14,480 bases of DNA from Candidatus Izemoplasma sp. (GTDB lineage Bacteria; Bacillota_I; Bacilli_A; Izemoplasmatales; Izemoplasmataceae). The position numbers were made by a program, and so were the translations under genes. A model generated the notes under the pieces. It searched no databases. It was not told the origin of the DNA and worked only from the letters and a program-made list of their open reading frames with translations. The stretch lies in contig SKIY01000026.1 in assembly GCA_007116205.1 (NCBI GenBank), forward strand, positions 1 through 14,480. Reading direction: 5' to 3'. Positions 1 through 4,507 of the stretch are shown one piece after another. Position 1 is the stretch's first letter, and the number at the start of each line of letters is the position of its first letter.

Positions 1-41
1 GTAAATTGTTGGATGCAGTTGATAATGTAAGTATATATATA

Positions 42-70
42 GGGTTATGATTTTTCATAGCTCTTTTTTT
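42..70 (+). terminator. Intrinsic terminator of an upstream unit
   Basis: A 9-bp stem (42-50 with 55-63, two G-U pairs) with a TTTT loop is followed by seven T residues at 64-70. It should end transcription coming from before the window. The first 41 bases are probably the 3' end of that gene: one frame stops at 28-30, another at 48-50 inside the stem, and I cannot tell which is real. Confidence 0.75.
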
Positions 71-71
71 A

Positions 72-101
72 TTGACAAAGATATGACACTAGTGTCATAA
101 T
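72..101 (+). promoter_or_regulatory. Sigma-A promoter of the tetR-ABC exporter operon
   Basis: The -35 box TTGACA (72-77) is a perfect consensus. The -10 box CATAAT (96-101) matches five of six positions with an 18-bp spacer. Transcription would start near 108, only about 14 bases before the tetR start codon. The T-run of the upstream terminator abuts the -35 box. The spacer is filled by the palindrome described separately. Confidence 0.75.
82..99. promoter_or_regulatory. TetR-type operator, perfect 18-bp palindrome
   Basis: TATGACACT at 82-90 is followed directly by its exact reverse complement AGTGTCATA at 91-99. The palindrome lies between the -35 and -10 boxes, so a bound dimer would block RNA polymerase. 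Position immediately upstream of a TetR-family gene makes autorepression the natural reading; binding itself is inferred. Confidence 0.8.
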
Positions 102-121
102 GGTAATATGGGGGTGATGAG

Positions 122-745
122 ATGCCTAAAAATACATTTATTGGTCTTCATGCTGAGAAGCGAAGGCGGATTTATGAAGGATTGATTGAAGCTTTTTATG
201 TAGCTGGATATGAAGCGGTTACTGTCGCAGATATTGTTAAAGCGTGCCGTATTCCACGGGGGAGCTTCTATATGTATTTTGAAGATAAGTTTGATGCTTT
301 TTTATATGTGTTAAAGCACGCTCAAGAAGAAAAGATGACGTACATTAACCCTTTGCTTAAGCGTCTTGATAGGGAGGCTTTTTTCGATATTTATGAGGCT
401 TTAGTAAAGGCTGGGATTGATTATGCGGAGGATAATCCAAAGCTAGTGAAGCTTTGGATGCGATTTTATCACAGCTCCAATTATCGATTAGATGATTATT
501 GGCGTCAGTTTGAAACACAAGCTATCGATATTTTAAAGGGGTATTTGTTAAAGGATCAAGCCCGTGGATATATTCGACCTGATGTAGATTTATTAGCATT
601 AGCTAAGATGCTTTATCATATTCAAGCTATTGATATTATGGAGCGTTTTGCACAAGGGGTTAAAACAGAAGCAATCTTAACTAGTGTTCGAGCTTTTCTA
701 GATATTATTAAATTTGGTATTAAGGAGGTAAGTGATGAAAAATAA
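122..745 (+). CDS. TetR/AcrR-family transcriptional regulator
   Basis: A 207-residue protein with the TetR architecture. The N-terminal DNA-binding domain covers about residues 10-60, with a helix-turn-helix around 34-53 (TVADIVKACRIPRGSFYMYF), which has the usual G-S-F-Y-x-Y-F recognition-helix pattern. The remaining ~140 residues are helical and would form the ligand-binding and dimerisation domain; they do not reveal a ligand. The start ATG follows GGGGGTGAT (110-118). The gene is first in an operon: its stop overlaps the start of the ABC ATPase by 11 bases. Together with the palindrome in its promoter, this suggests a repressor of itself and of the exporter that is released by an exported compound. 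Family certain; inducer unknown. Confidence 0.92.
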   Translation: MPKNTFIGLHAEKRRRIYEGLIEAFYVAGYEAVTVADIVKACRIPRGSFYMYFEDKFDAFLYVLKHAQEEKMTYINPLLKRLDREAFFDIYEALVKAGIDYAEDNPKLVKLWMRFYHSSNYRLDDYWRQFETQAIDILKGYLLKDQARGYIRPDVDLLALAKMLYHIQAIDIMERFAQGVKTEAILTSVRAFLDIIKFGIKEVSDEK

Positions 746-1601
746 GGTTTTTGAAGTAAAGGATTTACGATTTCGGTATGCTAAAAGTAATGTTGAGGCA
801 GTATGTGGGATTAGTTTTGATGTTTATGAGGGTGAAATATTTGGATTATTAGGTCCGAGTGGTGCGGGTAAAAGTACGACTCAGAAAATTATGACAAAGT
901 TGTTCAGGGACTATCAAGGTGAGATTCTTTATTATGGCAAGGATTTAAAAACATATTCCAATGCTTATTATGAAGATTTAGGGGTAGGGTTTGAACTGCC
1001 TGTGCATTTTTCTAAGTTAACAGGTTTGGAAAATATGAAATTTTTCAGTCAATTGTATAAGCAAAGGGCAAATATCGAGACATTGTTAGATCAAGTAGGG
1101 TTATTAGAAGATAAAGACCGTATGGTTGGTGAATATAGTAAAGGTATGAAAATGCGGTTGAACTTTGTTCGAGCGTTATTAAATAACCCTAAAATTTTGT
1201 TTTTAGATGAGGTTACTAATGGCTTAGATCCTAAAAACGCGCGCATCATTAAAGATTTAATTCGTGCGTTTAAAGCTGATGGTGGAACGGTGTTTTTAAC
1301 GACGCATCTAATGAATGATGTCGAAGAACTTTGTGATCGAGTGGCGTTTATACGCGAGGGCGAAATTGTTGAGATTGCAACGCCTAGAGCACTTAAGATT
1401 AAGCACGGAAACAGGGAAGTACGCGTGGAGTATTTCAGTAACGGGAAAACTGAAGAGGCTGTATATGATTTAGATGGTATTGGTGAAAACGAAGCGTTTT
1501 TAAAACTTATTAAAGATAAAGAGATAGAAACAATCCATAGTGGTGAAACATCTTTAGATGATATTTTTATTAAAGTAACTAAGGCGAAATCAGATGCATA
1601 A
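735..1601 (+). CDS. ABC-2-type exporter ATP-binding protein
   Basis: A 288-residue nucleotide-binding subunit that would power export with the two permeases that follow. Visible motifs: Walker A GPSGAGKST (residues 40-48), a Q-loop region with Glu in place of Gln (GVGFELP, 83-89), ABC signature in the variant form EYSKGMKMR (133-141), Walker B ILFLDE (154-159, catalytic Glu159), D-loop NGLDP and H-loop His191. The signature and the sequence around Walker A are typical of the fluoroquinolone-export-like ABC group rather than of importers. I chose ATG 735 over GTG 732 because AAGGAGG (722-728) is six bases from ATG but only three from GTG. It overlaps tetR by 11 bases and the next gene by 8, so translation is probably coupled. 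Substrate unknown. Confidence 0.93.
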   Translation: MKNKVFEVKDLRFRYAKSNVEAVCGISFDVYEGEIFGLLGPSGAGKSTTQKIMTKLFRDYQGEILYYGKDLKTYSNAYYEDLGVGFELPVHFSKLTGLENMKFFSQLYKQRANIETLLDQVGLLEDKDRMVGEYSKGMKMRLNFVRALLNNPKILFLDEVTNGLDPKNARIIKDLIRAFKADGGTVFLTTHLMNDVEELCDRVAFIREGEIVEIATPRALKIKHGNREVRVEYFSNGKTEEAVYDLDGIGENEAFLKLIKDKEIETIHSGETSLDDIFIKVTKAKSDA

Positions 1602-2313
1602 TTTTAGTGTGTTATTAAAGGGTGAAATGCAGCGTTTGTTGCGGTATAAGATCCTTCAAATTAGTTTTGTTGTGACGCTACTATGGTTGGGTGTATTATT
1701 TTTAATTGGGTCTGAACATGTTGGTGATTTTGTGCCACTATTTATCTTTATGGATGTTTCGATGATGACGGTGCTTTTAGTAGGGGCTAATTTATTTTTT
1801 GAGAAACAGGAAAACACCTTAAAAACGTTGTTAATTACGCCTTCAGACTTTTTTGCATTGATTGCAAGTAAATTTGTTGCTTCGTTGTATTTAGGTCTGC
1901 AATCGACTGTTTTTATTGCCCTTTTTGCGTTGTTTATGTTTGATGTCTCGATTGCGTTTGTTTGGCTGATGATGTTTGTTTTGTTAATAACGTTTGCGCA
2001 TACAGCACTTGGATTTACGTTTACAGTGTATGTAAAAGATTTTAATGGATTACTTGCATTTATTATCTTCTATATGTTTATTTTTGCTTTTCCTAGTATT
2101 TTTTATGCCTTAGGCATCTTACCGAGCAGTGCTGAGGTATGGTTAATGTTTTCACCGACACATGCTTCACTGTTAATGATAGATTTTGCTTTTGGTGTTT
2201 CAGTGTCTTGGTGGTTGCTTGTGATAGGCAGTGTTTATTTAGTGCTGTTATCATTGTTTTTGATTCGGTTTGTGGTTTCTCCTAAATATGTAGAAACAGC
2301 AGTGAGGGAGTGA
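1594..2313 (+). CDS. ABC-2-type exporter permease, first subunit
   Basis: A 239-residue, strongly hydrophobic protein with about six membrane segments, beginning with a cytoplasmic N-terminus (LLKGEMQRLLRYKIL) and a first segment near residues 22-40. The stretch FFEKQENTLKTLLITP after the second segment is the conserved Glu-containing loop of ABC-2 permeases. The start codon lies inside the 3' end of the ATPase gene (8-base overlap) with a weak Shine-Dalgarno, which fits translational coupling. It would form the membrane pore with the next gene. The closest recognisable type is the fluoroquinolone-export permease group; the real substrate cannot be read from sequence. Confidence 0.88.
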   Translation: MHNFSVLLKGEMQRLLRYKILQISFVVTLLWLGVLFLIGSEHVGDFVPLFIFMDVSMMTVLLVGANLFFEKQENTLKTLLITPSDFFALIASKFVASLYLGLQSTVFIALFALFMFDVSIAFVWLMMFVLLITFAHTALGFTFTVYVKDFNGLLAFIIFYMFIFAFPSIFYALGILPSSAEVWLMFSPTHASLLMIDFAFGVSVSWWLLVIGSVYLVLLSLFLIRFVVSPKYVETAVRE

Positions 2314-2317
2314 TGAC

Positions 2318-3106
2318 GTGATTAAATACATTAAATTGTTACGCTATGAGTTTAAAAATTTGGTACGGGATAAAATGACCCTTGTTATGTTGGTATATCC
2401 ACTGATGTTGATGCTTATTGGTGCATATGTTATACCTGCTGTCGTTGATCGATTTGGTGATGGGGACGCAGCTCAACGAACGACATCTTTGTTTATTATT
2501 GTGGTTTTTGCGGCAATTGCTCCTTTTATTGGTAGTGTATTGCTAGGATTTAGTTTATTAGATAACCGCGATGAAAATACCCTGGATACGATAAGGGTTA
2601 CACCGATATCTTTAAGAGGATATGTAGTGTTTAAATCTATATATGCTTATATATTAGGTGTTAACGGTGCTTTTTGGATTTTATATGGTACTCGGTTACT
2701 ATCTGGTGATGGGTATGTGGTCATGGGACAGGATTTATTTGAACCGTTTACTATTGGTGTTGTACTTACGTATGCGTTGATTTCTAGTTTGTTTACCCCA
2801 GTTTTCGCGTTGTTTTTAGCAGCGGTAGCTAAAAACAAAATTGAAGGGTTCGCATATATGAAAGCTACAGGAATGATCATTCTTGTACCGGTTTTGGTGG
2901 TTTTAGAGCCGTTGCACGATTGGAAACAGTATTTCTTAGGGATTATGCCAACATTTTGGCCGATAAAAGGTATGTTGGTACAGACTGATCTATTGGGACA
3001 TGCTGATGATCTGCCACTCATTGGTTATAGTGTAATTGGTATTTTGTTTAATGTTTGTTTAATTGTCTTCATGTATAAAATATTTGAACGTAAAGTGTCA
3101 TCATAA
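2318..3106 (+). CDS. ABC-2-type exporter permease, second subunit
   Basis: A 262-residue membrane protein with about six hydrophobic segments, the second half of a heterodimeric ABC-2 pore. The N-terminus (LLRYEFKNLVRDKMTL) and the loop LLDNRDENTLDTIRVTP are typical of this permease class, with the acidic-TL-x-x-x-x-TP motif mirrored in the neighbouring subunit. Translation starts at GTG 2318; the ribosome binding site GAGGGAGTGA (2304-2313) ends on the stop codon of the first permease, and only four bases separate the genes. It is the last gene of the tetR operon and is followed by a terminator. Class assignment is firm; the substrate is unknown. Confidence 0.88.
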   Translation: MIKYIKLLRYEFKNLVRDKMTLVMLVYPLMLMLIGAYVIPAVVDRFGDGDAAQRTTSLFIIVVFAAIAPFIGSVLLGFSLLDNRDENTLDTIRVTPISLRGYVVFKSIYAYILGVNGAFWILYGTRLLSGDGYVVMGQDLFEPFTIGVVLTYALISSLFTPVFALFLAAVAKNKIEGFAYMKATGMIILVPVLVVLEPLHDWKQYFLGIMPTFWPIKGMLVQTDLLGHADDLPLIGYSVIGILFNVCLIVFMYKIFERKVSS

Positions 3107-3127
3107 AAGAATATATATAATATATGG

Positions 3128-3151
3128 AAAGAGGCTACGGCCTCTTTTTTT
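3128..3151 (+). terminator. Intrinsic terminator of the ABC exporter operon
   Basis: GAGGC (3131-3135) pairs with GCCTC (3140-3144) around a TACG tetraloop; flanking A residues at 3128-3130 extend the stem into a seven-T run (3145-3151). It lies 21 bases after the permease stop and isolates the exporter operon from the next unit. Confidence 0.9.
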
Positions 3152-3223
3152 ATTAATATATTGTCTAAATTTAGTTAAAAATTAAAAAAATTAATAAATT
3201 AATAAAAAAAATTAATTTTAGTG

Positions 3224-3252
3224 TTGACATATATTATTTTATAGTATATTAT
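3224..3252 (+). promoter_or_regulatory. Sigma-A promoter of the microprotein operon, with AT-rich upstream element
   Basis: A perfect -35 TTGACA (3224-3229) and a -10 TATTAT (3247-3252, five of six) are separated by exactly 17 bp. Upstream, 3152-3222 is almost pure A/T with several A-tracts, as in UP elements of strong promoters. Transcription should start near 3259, leaving about 70 bases of leader before the first micro-ORF. The region 3107-3327 holds no gene. Confidence 0.82.
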
Positions 3253-3327
3253 GAAGTTGTAATCAAGAAAGTTAATACAAAAATTAATTAAATTAATATA
3301 AAGGTTTAAAAAGTGAAGGTGATTTAA

Positions 3328-3423
3328 ATGAATGAAAAAGTGAAGTGTGAAAAGACTACAAGAGAAACCAAAGAATTATTTACTTCAAAAATCAAATTTA
3401 GTCAAAGTACTTTAAACCGATAG
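3328..3423 (+). CDS. Micro-ORF 1, 31 residues, unknown; possible leader peptide
   Basis: An ATG with a good ribosome binding site (AAGGTGAT, 3316-3323) opens a 31-codon frame ending in TAG. The product starts MNEKVKCEKTTRETKELF and is basic, with one Cys and no membrane segment. It is the first ORF after the promoter. Its similarity to micro-ORFs 2-5 is weak, limited to the MN start and basic character. Its stop codon overlaps the first strand of the hairpin set at 3422-3470, so a terminating ribosome would cover that strand. It could therefore act in cis as a regulatory leader rather than as a functional peptide. Not a family I recognise. Confidence 0.55.
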   Translation: MNEKVKCEKTTRETKELFTSKIKFSQSTLNR

Positions 3424-3470
3424 TACCTATAAAGGTCTTACCTTACACGCGGTACTCTTGGGAAGGTACC
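3422..3470 (+). promoter_or_regulatory. Mutually exclusive RNA hairpins between micro-ORFs 1 and 2
   Basis: AGTACC (3422-3427) can pair with GGTACT (3451-3456), enclosing a small AAGGT-CTT-ACCTT hairpin (3432-3444). Alternatively GGTAC (3451-3455) can pair with GTACC (3466-3470), extended by CTT/AAG around a GGG loop. The central strand cannot do both. No T-run follows, so this is not a terminator; a role in translation or RNA processing or stability is more likely. No known riboswitch consensus is recognised. The Shine-Dalgarno of micro-ORF 2 starts nine bases downstream. Confidence 0.5.
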
Positions 3471-3492
3471 AAAAAAAGAAGGAGGCGTTGTA

Positions 3493-3594
3493 ATGTATAC
3501 TTACAATATGTTAATGACTTATGAAGTGCAAAAAAACGAAGCTAAAGAAGACAAACGACAAGAAAAACGTGCGTGCCATAAATACGAATGTTAG
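3493..3594 (+). CDS. Micro-ORF 2, 33 residues, microprotein family member
   Basis: A 33-codon frame from ATG with a near-perfect Shine-Dalgarno AAGGAGG (3479-3485), seven bases before the start. The product begins MYTYNMLMTYEVQKNEAK and continues into a highly charged, basic C-terminus that ends CHKYEC. The N-terminal segment NMLMTYE aligns with EMMMTYQ of micro-ORF 5, so it appears to be a diverged copy of the same family. The two cysteines and a histidine near the end (C28, H29, C33) are peculiar to this copy and could bind metal or form a disulfide. No signal peptide or membrane segment. Function unknown. Confidence 0.68.
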   Translation: MYTYNMLMTYEVQKNEAKEDKRQEKRACHKYEC

Positions 3595-3638
3595 AAACTA
3601 GTGTTTAACTAACTAGATCATTGTAAAGGAGAACTGTT

Positions 3639-3740
3639 ATGAACAATAATGAATATTTATTACTATCACAAGTGAATGTGAGTAGTAAAGCGATGATAGA
3701 TACTGCTTATGGAAAAGTAAAACGCGAAAAAAAACGATAA
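3639..3740 (+). CDS. Micro-ORF 3, 33 residues, microprotein family member
   Basis: A 33-codon frame from ATG preceded by AAAGGAG (3625-3631), spacing seven bases. The peptide starts MNNNEYLLLSQVNVSSK and ends in the basic run GKVKREKKR. Its pattern (MN, an acidic residue at position 5, three large hydrophobics, a small polar residue, Gln, then a Lys/Arg-rich tail) fits that of micro-ORFs 2, 4 and 5, but sequence identity is low. It is separated from its neighbours by 44 and 25 bases. I do not recognise a function; it may form an amphipathic helix with a nucleic-acid- or ribosome-binding tail, which is inference only. Confidence 0.65.
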   Translation: MNNNEYLLLSQVNVSSKAMIDTAYGKVKREKKR

Positions 3741-3765
3741 TTATACCAAACAAAGGAGAAAATCG

Positions 3766-3843
3766 ATGAACACTGAAATGATGAACGCTTATCAAACAGC
3801 GAAAACAAAGTTAATAACAAATAAGAGAAACCGTAAATATTAA
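3766..3843 (+). CDS. Micro-ORF 4, 25 residues, near-identical to micro-ORF 5
   Basis: A 25-codon frame with AAAGGAG (3752-3758) seven bases upstream. It begins MNTEMMNAYQTAKTKL and ends TNKRNRKY. It matches micro-ORF 5 at 22 of 25 residues, with changes only at positions 7, 8 and 17. Six further codons differ synonymously between the two copies, so the amino acid sequence seems to be under selection. The peptide has a short hydrophobic/Met-rich N-terminus and a strongly basic C-terminus; no signal peptide. Function unknown. Confidence 0.72.
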   Translation: MNTEMMNAYQTAKTKLITNKRNRKY

Positions 3844-3877
3844 TTTAATTAATTAAGTAAAAAGAAGGAGTGAAACA

Positions 3878-3955
3878 ATGAATACTGAAATGATGATGAC
3901 TTATCAAACAGCAAAGACCAAGCTGATGACAAATAAAAGAAACCGTAAATATTAA
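3878..3955 (+). CDS. Micro-ORF 5, 25 residues, near-identical to micro-ORF 4
   Basis: A 25-codon frame from ATG with AAGGAG (3865-3870) seven bases upstream. It starts MNTEMMMTYQTAKTKL and ends TNKRNRKY. It is the clear sister of micro-ORF 4, and its MMMTYQ segment also links the family to micro-ORF 2 (MLMTYE). After its TAA the same frame stays open for 19 more basic codons to 4015, which may be relict sequence. It lies 85 bases before the SHOCT-like gene in the same transcription unit. Function unknown. Confidence 0.72.
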   Translation: MNTEMMMTYQTAKTKLMTNKRNRKY

Positions 3956-4040
3956 TGGTGTGTAACTAAAAATAAAAAAGAAAAAACAGAACTTAATAAG
4001 AAGAATCAACGATAAAAAAAAATATAAGGAGATGAGATTT

Positions 4041-4391
4041 ATGAAAGAAAAATTAGCCATTTTAGATCAACTTGAGAACCAAACAATTACTGCGGAAGAA
4101 GCAGAACGCCTTTTACAAGAACTAAAAAAATCTAAAGAAGTACAACCGCGCAAAGGTAAAACCATTAAGGTGTATATTAAAAGCAATGATGGTGATGTGG
4201 TAAATGTACAAGTGCCAGTTCAATTAGCTAAATATGTTTTGAAAGGTAGTAAACATTTTAGCAAAGCGAAATTAGGACATACTGATATGGATGTTGAGGC
4301 GATCTTGGATTTAGTCAACCAAGGCGATATCGGAGAACTTGTCAACATTGAGAGTTCAGATGGCGACATTGTAAAAGTTTATGTAGAATAG
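4041..4391 (+). CDS. SHOCT-like-domain protein, last gene of the microprotein operon
   Basis: A 116-residue soluble protein. Residues 2-31 (KLAILDQLENQTITAEEAERL) form the short helical hairpin seen in SHOCT-like and YvlB/DUF2089-C-type N-termini, with the typical ITAEEAE-x-LL motif. A linker follows, then a C-terminal part in which SNDGDVVNVQV (48-58) and SSDGDIVKVYV (105-115) are similar strands on either side of a helical centre, as in Bacillota proteins of this kind that often accompany envelope-stress or DUF4097 genes. Function of the family is not established. I chose ATG 4041 because AAGGAG (4026-4031) touches ATG 4032 but lies nine bases from 4041. No promoter of its own is evident, so it probably shares the transcript with the five micro-ORFs. 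Confidence 0.8.
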   Translation: MKEKLAILDQLENQTITAEEAERLLQELKKSKEVQPRKGKTIKVYIKSNDGDVVNVQVPVQLAKYVLKGSKHFSKAKLGHTDMDVEAILDLVNQGDIGELVNIESSDGDIVKVYVE

Positions 4392-4419
4392 AACCAGTTA
4401 TCCTGGTTCTATTTTTTTT
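4389..4419 (+). terminator. Intrinsic terminator of the microprotein/SHOCT operon
   Basis: A perfect 9-bp stem, TAGAACCAG (4389-4397) with CTGGTTCTA (4403-4411), five-base loop, then eight T residues (4412-4419). The stop codon of the SHOCT-like gene is the first three bases of the stem. Confidence 0.93.
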
Positions 4420-4469
4420 GTTGTAAAGGGGGGATGGAACTAATCGATAAAGTACTTTTATTGGTTTTG

Positions 4470-4478
4470 TGTTATAAT
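4470..4478 (+). promoter_or_regulatory. Extended -10 promoter of the serine dehydratase gene
   Basis: TGTTATAAT contains a perfect -10 hexamer (4473-4478) preceded by the TGn extension at 4470-4472. There is no good -35 box at the right distance, as is common for extended -10 promoters. Transcription would start near 4485, which rules out an upstream in-frame ATG at 4481 as the start of the next gene. Confidence 0.68.
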
Positions 4479-4507
4479 ATATGTATCATTATTTTTTTGG
4501 AGGCAAT

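Larger units (their letters stand above)
3766..3955 (+). repeat. Tandem direct repeat: duplicated micro-ORF (3766-3843 and 3878-3955)
   Basis: Two 78-bp units, each one complete micro-ORF, differ at 11 positions (about 86% identity) and are separated by 34 bases that include a separate ribosome binding site. The intervening spacer is AT-rich and not obviously repeated. This is a gene duplication rather than a CRISPR or mobile-element repeat. Confidence 0.85.

Noticed and set aside
2647..3021. Minus-strand ORF of 124 codons inside the second ABC permease gene.
   Set aside because: The + strand frame encodes a clear ABC-2 permease in an operon; the antisense product has no recognisable domain.
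3440..3485. Partial resemblance to a preQ1-II riboswitch (TTACACGCGG followed later by a purine-rich Shine-Dalgarno).
   Set aside because: Only about ten bases match from memory; the required stems and pseudoknot partners do not line up and the downstream genes are not queuosine-related.
3328..3955. Bacteriocin or type I toxin interpretation of the micro-ORFs.
   Set aside because: No hydrophobic membrane segment, no double-glycine leader, no antisense RNA promoter and no immunity, processing or export gene beside them. The nearby ABC exporter belongs to a separate, terminated unit.
3766..3955. CRISPR-like repeat.
   Set aside because: There are only two units of 78 bp, each a complete ORF with its own Shine-Dalgarno, no regular spacers and no cas genes.
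3845..4060. Minus-strand ORF of 71 codons, very rich in Phe, Ile and Leu.
   Set aside because: It is the reverse complement of A-rich coding sequence, lies across micro-ORF 5 and the start of the SHOCT-like gene, and has no good ribosome binding site or promoter.
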